In this document: positions 1 through 7,635 of the stretch, in pieces
Position numbering within the stretch: position 1 is the stretch's first letter
How the letters are laid out: each line of letters opens with the position of its first letter
Assembly: GCF_900116635.1 (NCBI RefSeq)
Contig: NZ_FPBJ01000012.1
Span: 19,966-83,965, forward strand
From: Xenorhabdus koppenhoeferi
Lineage (GTDB): Bacteria; Pseudomonadota; Gammaproteobacteria; Enterobacterales; Enterobacteriaceae
Length of the DNA: 64,000 nt
Direction of reading: 5' to 3'
The notes under the pieces: generated by a model
What the model saw: the letters and a program-made list of their open reading frames with translations, nothing else
Database searches by the model: none
Told to the model about the DNA's origin: nothing
Made by a program: the position numbers and the translations under genes

Positions 1-6
1 AGTAAA

Positions 7-31
7 GGTGGATATTGAATCAATATCCACC
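7..31. other. Hairpin between iscU and the next isc gene
   Basis: A perfect inverted repeat (GGTGGATATT, 5-base loop, AATATCCACC) lies just downstream of iscU on the minus strand. No long U-tract follows, so it is more likely an mRNA-stabilising or attenuating stem inside the isc operon than a strong terminator. The downstream partner (expected iscA) lies outside the window. Confidence 0.4.
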
Positions 32-63
32 AGAATTATTTTCTATTCTTTTTGCGAAAAGAG

Positions 64-450
64 TTATTTGGCTTGGCGCTTGCTTTTGTAATCAGCAATA
101 GCGGCTTTGATCGCGTCTTCTGCCAAAATAGAGCAGTGAATTTTCACTGGTGGCAGTTCTAACTCGTCAGCAATCTGAGTGTTTTTAATTTCCTCAGCCT
201 GTTCCAACGATTTACCTTTCATCCATTCCGTGACCAGAGAGCTGGATGCAATCGCAGAGCCACAGCCATAGGTTTTAAAACGTGCATCTTCAATGATGCC
301 TGAATCGTTGACCTTTATTTGCAAACGCATGACATCACCACAAGCCGGTGCTCCTACCATGCCACTGCCAACTGAAGGGTCTTCACTATCGAATGAGCCA
401 ACATTACGTGGGTTTTCGTAGTGATCAATTACTTTGTCGCTGTAAGCCAT
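64..450 (-). CDS. iscU: Fe-S cluster assembly scaffold protein IscU
   Basis: IscU is the cytosolic scaffold on which IscS-derived sulfur and iron are assembled into [2Fe-2S] and [4Fe-4S] clusters. The 128-residue product has the normal length and the three conserved cysteines, in the contexts GAPACGD, YGCGSA and HCSILAED, plus the LPPVK motif recognised by the HscA chaperone just before the third Cys. AGGAG sits 7 bases before the ATG. It lies 24 bases downstream of iscS in the iscR-iscS-iscU order known from Enterobacterales, so it is almost certainly co-transcribed and under IscR control. Confidence 0.98.
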   Translation of the reverse strand: MAYSDKVIDHYENPRNVGSFDSEDPSVGSGMVGAPACGDVMRLQIKVNDSGIIEDARFKTYGCGSAIASSSLVTEWMKGKSLEQAEEIKNTQIADELELPPVKIHCSILAEDAIKAAIADYKSKRQAK

Positions 451-474
451 TTCGTTACTCCTGAAACCGTCTGA

Positions 475-1689
475 TTAATGATGAGACCATTCGATGGTGC
501 TGATATCCACACCCTGTTTGAACATTTCCCACAATGGAGAAAGATCGCGCAAATGACCAATCGCGTCGTGAATCAACTTGATTGCGTAGTCTATTTCTTC
601 TTCTGTGGTAAAACGCCCCAAAGAGAAACGAATAGAACTGTGTGCCAGTTCATCATTCATGCCCAATGCACGCAGGACATAAGAAGGTTCTAAGCTCGCG
701 GAAGTACATGCTGAGCCAGAAGAAACTGCCAGATCTTTCAATGACATCATCAATGACTCACCTTCAACATAGTTGAAGCTGGCATTTAGAATGTGTGGCG
801 CTCCCAGTTCCAAATCCCCGTTCAGGTAAACTTCTTCAATATCTTTGATTCCGTTCCACAATCGCAGACGCAGACCACGCAGGCGCTGAGCTTCTGATTC
901 CAGTTCTTCTTTAGCGATACGGTAAGCTTCACCCATGCCAACAATCTGGTGAACAGGCAATGTCCCTGAACGCATTCCGCGCTCATGACCACCGCCGTGT
1001 TGCTGAGCTTCAATACGAATACGGGGTTTACGGCGGACATACAACGCACCGATACCCATCGGGCCATAAAGCTTATGAGCTGAGAAAGACATCAGATCAA
1101 CTTTCAGTTTGCTGAGGTCAACAGGCAATTTACCCACACTTTGGGTTGCATCGACATGGAAAATAATGCCACGGCTGCGGCACATTTCGCCAATGGTCAT
1201 GATGTCCTGAACAATACCGATTTCATTGTTGATGTGCATGATGGAAACCAGAATTGTATCTTCACGCATGGTGGCTTCCAGCTCTTTCAGATCAATCATG
1301 CCATTGCTCATTGGTGCAAGGTAAGTTATCTCAAAACCTTCACGCTCCAACTGGCGACAAGTATCTAAAACCGCTTTGTGTTCAGTTTTGCTGGTAATAA
1401 TGTGCTTGCCTTTTTTCTGATAAAATTTTGCAGCACCTTTAATAGCAAGGTTATCTGATTCTGTAGCGCCTGAAGTGAACACAATTTCACGTGGGTCTGC
1501 ACCAATCAAATCAGCAATTTGATTACGCGCAATATCAACCGCTTCTTCAGCCTGCCAGCCAAAACGATGGGAACGGGAAGCTGGGTTACCAAAAATCCCG
1601 TCCATTGTCAGATAATTCATCATCTTTTCAGCAACACGCGGATCAACGGGTGTTGTTGCTGAATAGTCCAAATAAATGGGTAATTTCAT
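475..1689 (-). CDS. iscS: Cysteine desulfurase IscS
   Basis: PLP-dependent cysteine desulfurase that supplies sulfur to IscU, tRNA thiolation and other pathways. The 404-residue product has the full family length. The PLP lysine lies in [10 protein letters not shown] (about residue 206) and the mobile persulfide cysteine in [10 protein letters not shown] (about residue 328); the N-terminal substrate-binding segment [11 protein letters not shown] is also present. GGAG lies about 10 bases before the ATG. It is flanked by iscR (66-base gap) and iscU (24-base gap), the standard isc operon. Confidence 0.98.
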   Translation of the reverse strand: MKLPIYLDYSATTPVDPRVAEKMMNYLTMDGIFGNPASRSHRFGWQAEEAVDIARNQIADLIGADPREIVFTSGATESDNLAIKGAAKFYQKKGKHIITSKTEHKAVLDTCRQLEREGFEITYLAPMSNGMIDLKELEATMREDTILVSIMHINNEIGIVQDIMTIGEMCRSRGIIFHVDATQSVGKLPVDLSKLKVDLMSFSAHKLYGPMGIGALYVRRKPRIRIEAQQHGGGHERGMRSGTLPVHQIVGMGEAYRIAKEELESEAQRLRGLRLRLWNGIKDIEEVYLNGDLELGAPHILNASFNYVEGESLMMSLKDLAVSSGSACTSASLEPSYVLRALGMNDELAHSSIRFSLGRFTTEEEIDYAIKLIHDAIGHLRDLSPLWEMFKQGVDISTIEWSHH

Positions 1690-1754
1690 TGCTCACATGC
1701 TCCGTAAGACACTTTTAATACTTTTATTTGCCACAACAAGTGTTTGCCACAAGA

Positions 1755-2249
1755 TTACGCACGCAGATTAACGTTAATCGTCTCTTGAGGTCTGCCGTTA
1801 GGTGTACGTCGCTTATCGCTGTCTTGACGATCAGCTACGTCTAATACTTCTTGGTGCTTCACTAATTCGTCTAAACTGATGCTGCTCAGGAAACTCGTAA
1901 TACGATCACTGAGATCACGCCATAAAGCATGAGTCAAACAACGATCACCGCCCTGACAACCTTCCTTGCCCTGACAACGAGTCGCATCAACTGATTCATC
2001 AACAGCTGAAATAACTTCGGCAACGAAAATCTTGCCTGAATCTCTGCCCAGCAAATAACCGCCACCCGGACCACGGACGCTAGAAACCAGACCATTTTTA
2101 CGCAGGCGGGAGAATAACTGCTCCAGATAGGAAAGTGAAATTCCCTGACGCTCAGAAATGTCGGCTAATGGTACCGGCCCTTCTTGTGAATGCAACGCCA
2201 CATCTAGCATGGCAGTTACCGCATAACGTCCTTTTGATGTCAGTCTCAT
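1755..2249 (-). CDS. iscR: Rrf2-family Fe-S sensing regulator IscR
   Basis: IscR is a [2Fe-2S]-binding transcription factor that represses its own isc operon when cluster supply is sufficient. The 164-residue product starts [15 protein letters not shown], the canonical Rrf2 winged-helix start. The cluster ligands are visible in the segment with three spaced Cys ([15 protein letters not shown]) followed by His (LTHAL). First gene of the operon; two IscR-type operators sit immediately upstream. GGAG lies 9 bases before the ATG. Confidence 0.98.
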   Translation of the reverse strand: MRLTSKGRYAVTAMLDVALHSQEGPVPLADISERQGISLSYLEQLFSRLRKNGLVSSVRGPGGGYLLGRDSGKIFVAEVISAVDESVDATRCQGKEGCQGGDRCLTHALWRDLSDRITSFLSSISLDELVKHQEVLDVADRQDSDKRRTPNGRPQETINVNLRA

Positions 2250-2288
2250 AACAAAAACTCCATGGTGAAATATGGGTCAAATTGTGAC

Positions 2289-2338
2289 ATTCCCGAGTAT
2301 TTTAGTCAACTATTTAACCTACTATTTTACTCAACTAT
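2289..2338 (-). promoter_or_regulatory. Two abutting IscR type 1 operators
   Basis: On the minus strand, upstream of iscR, two directly adjacent 25-base elements read ATAGTTGAGTAAAATAGT... (2338-2314) and ATAGTTGACTAAAATACTC... (2313-2289). Both match the dyad ATA-n-TTGACTA-nnn-TAGTC pattern of type 1 IscR sites, and E. coli iscR has a similar paired arrangement. Inferred role: autoregulation by holo-IscR. Confidence 0.7.
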
Positions 2339-2412
2339 TATTTGATTGATCTTCATCTTCTTCACCCGTGTTTCTCGGTTGTTTCTCGCGACACTAACCC
2401 GCTGTATTTAAA

Positions 2413-3159
2413 TTATTTTTTATCCCATTTCTGCATGGAAGTTAGTATACCACGCAGGATATTCAACTCCTGAGTTTCTGGCCGTGCCCGGGTATAAAGC
2501 CGTCTCAGCTTGTTCATTATCTGACCGGGGTGCGCTTTGCGAATGAAACCGGATTCGCTCAATACCTGCTCAAGATGCTGGTAAAAACGCTCCATATCCT
2601 CGATAGGTGGATATTCAGTTTCATGCTCTGAAAAAGCGGCTTTGTCTGGGTCTGGCTGTTCCTGATCCTGAAATGCAAGGTATGCCATGCGAATTTCATA
2701 GCTGACTAATTGTACAGCCATTGCCAGATTCAGAGAACCATATTCCGGATTGGTTGGAATATAAAGGTGATAATGACACTTTTGCAGTTCTTCATTCGTC
2801 AGGCCAACACGTTCCCGGCCAAATACAATCGCAACTGGAGAGCGGCTGGCCACTTTGACACAGCGTTCACCACATTCACGTGGTTCGACGATTGGCCAGG
2901 AAAGGGTGCGTGAACGGGCACTGGTTCCGATAACCAATTCACATCCTGCCAATGCTTCGTCCAACGTATTCACAATCGTTGCATTACCAATGACATCACT
3001 TGCTCCGGCTGAAAGCGCGATGGAGTGAGAATCAGGTTGAATAAGCGGATTCACCAGATACAGATTGGATAATCCCATTGTTTTCATGGCCCTGGCGGCT
3101 GATCCCATGTTACCCGTGTGGGAAGTTTCTACCAGAATAATGCGGATATTCTCTAACAT
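2413..3159 (-). CDS. trmJ: tRNA (cytidine/uridine-2'-O-)-methyltransferase TrmJ
   Basis: SPOUT-fold enzyme that 2'-O-methylates position 32 of several tRNAs using SAM. The reading frame is open to 3213, but the ATG at 3159 ([20 protein letters not shown]) gives 248 residues, close to the family length of about 246, so this start is preferred. Family motifs include [20 protein letters not shown] near the N-terminus, [13 protein letters not shown] and [11 protein letters not shown] (knot and SAM-binding region). It lies upstream of iscR as in E. coli and is divergent from suhB. Confidence 0.95.
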   Translation of the reverse strand: MLENIRIILVETSHTGNMGSAARAMKTMGLSNLYLVNPLIQPDSHSIALSAGASDVIGNATIVNTLDEALAGCELVIGTSARSRTLSWPIVEPRECGERCVKVASRSPVAIVFGRERVGLTNEELQKCHYHLYIPTNPEYGSLNLAMAVQLVSYEIRMAYLAFQDQEQPDPDKAAFSEHETEYPPIEDMERFYQHLEQVLSESGFIRKAHPGQIMNKLRRLYTRARPETQELNILRGILTSMQKWDKK

Positions 3160-3284
3160 GACGGCTTTTAGATTCGGTATAATAGTCGAATATCTTAACA
3201 CAGCATTAGTCATTTTGCCGAACTACTGCTATACTTCGCGCCGATTTGTTTCCCGTTCTTTAAAATTCTGGTGGAAGATACCCC

Positions 3285-4088
3285 ATGCATCCTATGCTAA
3301 CCATTGCTATACGCGCAGCGCGTAAAGCCGGCAACTATATTGCCAAGAGCTACGAAACCCCTGATGCCGTAGAGGCAAGTCAAAAAGGCAGTAACGATTT
3401 CGTCACCAATGTTGACCGTGAAGCAGAAGCGCTAATCATCGACATTATTCGCAAGTCTTACCCTAAACACACTATTATCACCGAAGAAAGCGGTGAGCAT
3501 TTAGGTGAAGAAGACGATTTCCAATGGGTTATCGATCCACTGGATGGCACCACCAACTTTATTAAACGTCTCCCACATTTTGCTGTTTCCATTGCCGTGC
3601 GCATTAAAGGCCGCACTGAAGTGGCTGTAGTTTACGATCCAATGCGTAATGAACTGTTCAGCTCAACACGTGGTCAAGGTGCTCAGTTGAACGGTTATCG
3701 CCTGCGTGGTTCTAAAAGCCGCGATCTGGAAGGTACTGTTCTTGCTACTGGTTTCCCGTTTAAAGCAAAACAGCACACTATCCCTTACATGAATGTGCTG
3801 GGTAAATTATTTGACCGCTGTGCAGACTTCCGTCGTACAGGTTCTGCGGCACTGGATATGGCATATGTTGCTGCCGGACGTGTAGATGGTTTCTTCGAGA
3901 TCGGTCTGAAACCTTGGGATTTCATGGGCGGAGAATTGCTGGTACGTGAATCCGGCTGTATCGTCACTGATTTCGTCGGTGGTCATAACCATATCAACTC
4001 CGGCAATATCGTTGCAGGCAGTCCGCGTATTGTTAAAGACATTTTGTCTCACATGCGTGAAGAATTAACGGAAGCACTGAAACGTTAA
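3285..4088 (+). CDS. suhB: Inositol-1-monophosphatase / Nus factor SuhB
   Basis: SuhB hydrolyses inositol-1-phosphate and in enterobacteria also joins the rRNA antitermination complex with NusA and NusG. The 267-residue protein matches the E. coli length. Mg2+-site motifs are intact: ITEESGE (Glu), IDPLDGTTNF (two Asp) and KPWDFMGGELLVRESG near the C-terminus. It is divergent from trmJ with about 125 bases between starts and ends in a clear hairpin terminator. Confidence 0.97.
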   Translation: MHPMLTIAIRAARKAGNYIAKSYETPDAVEASQKGSNDFVTNVDREAEALIIDIIRKSYPKHTIITEESGEHLGEEDDFQWVIDPLDGTTNFIKRLPHFAVSIAVRIKGRTEVAVVYDPMRNELFSSTRGQGAQLNGYRLRGSKSRDLEGTVLATGFPFKAKQHTIPYMNVLGKLFDRCADFRRTGSAALDMAYVAAGRVDGFFEIGLKPWDFMGGELLVRESGCIVTDFVGGHNHINSGNIVAGSPRIVKDILSHMREELTEALKR

Positions 4089-4120
4089 TGATAAAATAAA
4101 TATAATTTGCGTAATGTCGG

Positions 4121-4156
4121 TTTCAGGGCAGCGATTAAAGTGCCCTGAAATTTTTA
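4121..4156 (+). terminator. Rho-independent terminator of suhB
   Basis: TTTCAGGGCA and TGCCCTGAAA form a 10-bp stem with a 10-base loop, followed by a T-run, 32 bases after the suhB stop. Confidence 0.8.
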
Positions 4157-4164
4157 TGAGATTT

Positions 4165-4560
4165 TTATTTGCGGCAAACAGGAATATACAGACCGCCACC
4201 GTCGGGATTACTACTGCCACTATGCCCAATAATATTATCAACTAAGTTTACAACGGCTATATTTTTGGCTGGTGCCTGTGGAGCATATTCTGAAGTCCAG
4301 ATATACCCGTCGTCTTTCAAGTTGCAGCTTTGTTGGCTGCGCTCACTCACCCCAGTCACATAGTTAGCTATGCTCTTGGGGGTTCATTCCCTTGGGGGTT
4401 CATTCCCTTGCCGTCGCGCTGCATCTTGAAATCCATTGGGTATAGTAAAATTGGCGATATTATTAACTGGCCAACCATATGCAGTATAAAAATTAATACA
4501 GCGGCAAGGTCAGCAGATAATGGGTGCCACCACGCACGGATTCAGCCACTTGCGCAAAAA
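4165..4560 (-). pseudogene. Decayed gene split by an ERIC element
   Basis: Minus-strand coding-like sequence lies on both sides of the ERIC at 4303-4443. Upstream (4558-4444) one frame reads FAQVAESVRGGTHYLLTLPL and, after a frame change, CINFYTAYGWPVNNIANFTI. Downstream (4302-4165) it continues WTSEYAPQAPAKNIAVV... ending GGGLYIPVCRK and a stop. The upstream part faintly resembles the cystatin QxVxGxxY segment, but this is weak and no function is assigned. A further 16-codon fragment (IKQWTDKQRHRLKQMA, stop) precedes it at about 4618-4571. The insertion and frame breaks indicate a dead gene. Confidence 0.5.
4303..4443. repeat. ERIC (intergenic repeat unit) element, copy 1
   Basis: Starts ATACCCGTCGTCTTTCAAG and ends ATCCATTGGGTAT, with an internal GTTGGCTGCGCTCACTCACC core and a CATAGTTAGCTATG stem. 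This matches the ERIC consensus arrangement (ATACCCGTCATACTTCAAG...GGGTAT). This copy carries a short tandem duplication (CTTGGGGGTTCATTCC repeated). It interrupts the decayed gene on the minus strand. Confidence 0.85.
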
Positions 4561-4628
4561 TATTTATTCATGCCATTTGCTTGAGGCGATGCCGCTGTTT
4601 ATCTGTCCACTGCTTAATGGATATTTAA

Positions 4629-4661
4629 TGAAAAAGCCATTCCTTTTCAGAAATGGCTTGG
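4629..4661 (-). terminator. Terminator of the mrx operon
   Basis: On the minus strand AAGCCATT pairs with AATGGCTT around a 10-base loop, followed by TTTC and AT-rich sequence. It lies about 85 bases after the mrxJ stop and ends the fimbrial transcript. Confidence 0.6.
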
Positions 4662-4745
4662 ATTGCTGATATATTGATCTTTTTTTCTGTTCGATATCAA
4701 TATATGTCTGGTGCAATTTATATTAGATACAATATATCTTAGATA

Positions 4746-5021
4746 CTATAAACCTAATATTGTTTCCGCTACACAGGAATATTGATTATTCATTTGAACT
4801 TTAGGGGGGGTAAAGCAATCCTCTAAAAACCAGTCGACAGGGGTATTCAAAGCAATAGCAATAGAGACCAGATGTTCCAGACTAATTTTATTGGTTCCGC
4901 GTTCATAACGTGACAATTGCTGATGACTCACTTCAATTTTGTCTGCCAACTCTGCTGCTGTTACTCCAATTTCTTTTCTTTTCATTTGGATTCTTTTTCC
5001 TACCCGCATACTGACGTGCAT
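4746..5021 (-). CDS. mrxJ: MrpJ-type HTH transcriptional regulator (MrxJ)
   Basis: A 91-residue Cro/C1-type helix-turn-helix protein (VGKRIQMKRKEIGVTAAELA, SHQQLSRYERGTNKISLEHL, then LNTPVDWFL) of the kind found as the last gene of MR/P-like operons. In Proteus mirabilis MrpJ represses flagellar genes when fimbriae are made, giving an adhesion/motility switch; the same role here is inference. It lies 17 bases after mrxH at the end of the operon, just before the terminator. Confidence 0.85.
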   Translation of the reverse strand: MHVSMRVGKRIQMKRKEIGVTAAELADKIEVSHQQLSRYERGTNKISLEHLVSIAIALNTPVDWFLEDCFTPPKVQMNNQYSCVAETILGL

Positions 5022-5038
5022 AATATTTTACTCTCAGT

Positions 5039-5872
5039 TTAATTATAACTTAATAAAATGATTGCAGTTCCTTCATACTTACCTGCTCTGGGTTGTGAAA
5101 GCGCATGTAACTGTGATGTCAGCGTAAAACTCTTGGGAGCAAAACCTTTTTCTACAAAAATACGCGCTCCTTTTAATCCTTCTTTATCCTCAACCTTCAA
5201 TGTGGAATAAAGTTTCTGTCCGGAGTCCAAATATATTTTTTCTTGTCGGTCTTTTGACATGCCTAATACTGTTATTTCTCCCGCAAGATTACATCTGACA
5301 TATCCAGTGGCCTGACGGGTAGCATTATTTACTTCTGAAGCTGTTAGCTCCCCGTACGAAATTTCAGCAGGGACATCAATGGAACAGGACTGTCTCGGTG
5401 GTGGTAATTTGCCGCAAGTTGAACCAGGATACTGCCTGGCATCACCAAAGCGGGAAGATGTCGTGTGAGCATAAAACAGCCCTATACATTTAGAATCCAG
5501 GGGCATAATCGGAAACCTTGTTTTGAAAGGTAAAGCAAACTTCTTTTTATAAGCTCTCATTACATCAGCAGTTGTCTGATATAGATGTGCATTTTTCAAA
5601 CATGAATCGGTATCCTTACAAGCCCCCTGCATACCAGGGTTATTATCCTGATACTGTACATCGGGTCCGACATAACATTGGTTCCACCCATAACAAGGAT
5701 TAGGAATACCTTCTTCCTCTGTCCAAGCAATTATTTCCATAGTCGCGTAAGTTCGACCCCTTTCTTCCTCAATACTAATCGGCATAACATAAGCCCCACC
5801 ATAAACCTGTGTGGTACTTAATAAAAACAACAAGGCTACTAGTTTCAACAACGATTTTTTAATATGGCACAT
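5039..5872 (-). CDS. mrxH: Fimbrial tip adhesin, MrpH-like (MrxH)
   Basis: A 277-residue exported two-domain protein. A signal peptide (cleavage near VYG|GAYV, about residue 25) is followed by a Cys-rich N-terminal domain (C60, C66, C85, C91, C129, C153) and a C-terminal pilin-like domain from about residue 163 (QSCSIDVPAEISYGEL to the end LSYN), whose final beta strand fits donor-strand assembly. Length and position match Proteus MrpH, the tip adhesin. MrpH is known to bind zinc through histidines; here the N-terminal domain shows H96 and H136 but no HxH pair, so zinc binding is uncertain. GGAAAA precedes the ATG. Confidence 0.82.
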   Translation of the reverse strand: MCHIKKSLLKLVALLFLLSTTQVYGGAYVMPISIEEERGRTYATMEIIAWTEEEGIPNPCYGWNQCYVGPDVQYQDNNPGMQGACKDTDSCLKNAHLYQTTADVMRAYKKKFALPFKTRFPIMPLDSKCIGLFYAHTTSSRFGDARQYPGSTCGKLPPPRQSCSIDVPAEISYGELTASEVNNATRQATGYVRCNLAGEITVLGMSKDRQEKIYLDSGQKLYSTLKVEDKEGLKGARIFVEKGFAPKSFTLTSQLHALSQPRAGKYEGTAIILLSYN

Positions 5873-5937
5873 AACTTATTTTCCAAATGGCATCAAATTC
5901 TGGCTAAATATCGTAGATGAAAAACCAGTCAGCATGA

Positions 5938-6489
5938 CTAGTCGTAATTAACTTCAAAAGTTGCAATTGCAGTAAATTCACCAATACCAATCTTTTTACT
6001 TTGAATAGCATTAGGTTCAGCTTGTACAAATGCCCGGAGTGGAATTACATTATTTTTACTATTGGCTAATAACTGGAATTCACTGGTTTTATTAAACGGC
6101 ATTGGCGTACCATCAGTTTTTTCCATTCCAATCGCTAAGCCAGCCAAACTAAATGCTAATAAACCCGGTAATTCTTTACTTGTCTCACCTAAAAATTTAA
6201 TTTTGAGTCTATTTGTAATGCGGGGATCACAATCCTCTAAACGCAAATCAAATTGTCGGCTTTCTGTACGGTGTTTCAGATAAAGATCGCTGTTAAGAAT
6301 ATTTCCAAAATCTACTTCCATATTTTGATCTTCTGTCTTAATAGAACATGTAGGAGCGAGTACAGTGAGCGTAATCCTGACATTTTGGCGCAGGTTATCG
6401 TTTGCATATGCGCTATGCTGGCTAGCAATGCCTAAGAGAAACAGTACCGACAATACATATCTGGATAGTTTGATACTTAACGAGTTCAT
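5938..6489 (-). CDS. mrxG: Minor fimbrial subunit (MrxG)
   Basis: A 183-residue exported pilin-family protein. The signal peptide ends near AYA|NDN. One Cys lies in the first strand (TCSIKTEDQ) and the partner in LEDCDPR, the usual type 1 pilin disulfide; the C-terminus TFEVNYD is the penultimate-Tyr motif recognised by chaperones. Position between chaperone and adhesin and size correspond to MrpG, a minor subunit. An ERIC element separates it from mrxD, so its expression relative to upstream genes may be altered. Confidence 0.8.
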   Translation of the reverse strand: MNSLSIKLSRYVLSVLFLLGIASQHSAYANDNLRQNVRITLTVLAPTCSIKTEDQNMEVDFGNILNSDLYLKHRTESRQFDLRLEDCDPRITNRLKIKFLGETSKELPGLLAFSLAGLAIGMEKTDGTPMPFNKTSEFQLLANSKNNVIPLRAFVQAEPNAIQSKKIGIGEFTAIATFEVNYD

Positions 6490-6534
6490 TTCATTTACCC
6501 AACTTTATCCAATCACTTACCCAAAAGAAGGCTT

Positions 6535-6673
6535 ATACCCGTCGTCTTTCAAGTTGCAGCTTTGTTGGCTGCGCTCACTCACCCCAGTCACATAGTTAGA
6601 GTCACATAGTTAGCTATGCTCTTGAGGGTTCATTCCCTTGCCGTCGCGCTGCATCTTGAAATCCATTGGGTAT
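6535..6673. repeat. ERIC element, copy 2, inside the mrx operon
   Basis: Same ends as copy 1 (ATACCCGTCGTC...ATTGGGTAT) with a small duplication of GTCACATAGTTA. It occupies most of the 257-base gap between mrxD and mrxG, so it must be transcribed with the operon unless an internal promoter exists. Confidence 0.85.
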
Positions 6674-6746
6674 ATACGACCCGGTGAGTTCTGGTTTAAT
6701 GCCCTATCAACTTTTCAATTGATAAGACATCACCAAGACAACCCAA

Positions 6747-7505
6747 TCAGATTTCATCAGTCACAATTTTTTTCACCACGCAATTATTGCCACTACAATT
6801 GAATGTTAACTGTGGACGTCCACCATAATCATTGACATAAGTCAGGACTGGTGAATTACCTAATGCCTTAATTGTTCCGCCAAGCTTTTCATTGCTTCTG
6901 GGTGCCAACATTAAAGGCTGGAATCCCTCGACACTATTTCCATTCACTTTGTTCGATGCTTCTGAAATAGTGACGTAATAAGGTGTTGGGTTATTCACCA
7001 CATATTGATTTCCTTCACGGGTTAAAGTGAGTTTTTCCTGCCATGGATTATCAATATCAATACGACGTGCAATCACGGTTTCTGGGCGGTAGAACAACTT
7101 AATCCGTGTTTGTAAAGCAATTTGCAGCACATTCGGTTTCTCACTGCGTGGCGGAATTTCACGAACGTTAAAATAAAATAGACTTTCTTTGTCTTGTGGT
7201 AATTGAGCTATCGCTGGCAGTGTCTGAATTTTGACTTGACTCTTTTCTCCAGCTTCAACACGCTGTACTGGTGGAACAACCACAAGCGGGCCATTGATCT
7301 TATTTCCCTGTTCATCTTCAATCCATGCCTGTGCCAAATAAGGCAAATCAAGATGCTGGTTTTCAATGTTCAGACTGACTGATTTCATCTCCCCATTAAA
7401 AATCACGCGAGTACGATCCAACGCCAGCGCTGCCATTGCCTGATTAATTGATATCAAGCCCGTTACCGTTACGGCTGTTATCATTAGAATTTTTTTCAGT
7501 TTCAT
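6747..7505 (-). CDS. mrxD: Periplasmic fimbrial chaperone (MrxD)
   Basis: A PapD-type chaperone of 252 residues with a signal peptide (AMA|ALALD). Family signatures are visible: the strand A1 Arg context LDRTRVIFNG, LPYLAQAWIEDEQGNKI, and the block ESLFYFNVREIPP...NVLQIALQTRIKLFYRP containing the conserved Lys of the subunit-binding cleft. The C-terminus has a Cys pair (NCSGNNC). It folds pilins and delivers them to the usher. Gene order matches mrpD. Confidence 0.9.
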   Translation of the reverse strand: MKLKKILMITAVTVTGLISINQAMAALALDRTRVIFNGEMKSVSLNIENQHLDLPYLAQAWIEDEQGNKINGPLVVVPPVQRVEAGEKSQVKIQTLPAIAQLPQDKESLFYFNVREIPPRSEKPNVLQIALQTRIKLFYRPETVIARRIDIDNPWQEKLTLTREGNQYVVNNPTPYYVTISEASNKVNGNSVEGFQPLMLAPRSNEKLGGTIKALGNSPVLTYVNDYGGRPQLTFNCSGNNCVVKKIVTDEI

Positions 7506-7635
7506 AGTGTCATTTGCTCATACTAAAAAGAGGCTCATATTTATATTACTGAACCAGCTAATAACTGTACTTTTTTATTTCAAAAAATTATAATGCTTTA
7601 TTTAATAACGATTTTTTTGATCAAACCATTACATT

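Noticed and set aside
7..31. Strong terminator after iscU
   Set aside because: The stem is good but lacks a U-run and the isc operon normally continues into iscA, so it is listed only as a hairpin.
4169..4584. Plus-strand frames across the ERIC at 4.3 kb
   Set aside because: They consist largely of ERIC sequence, the same peptide (PSSFKLQLCWLRSLTPVT) appearing at every ERIC copy.
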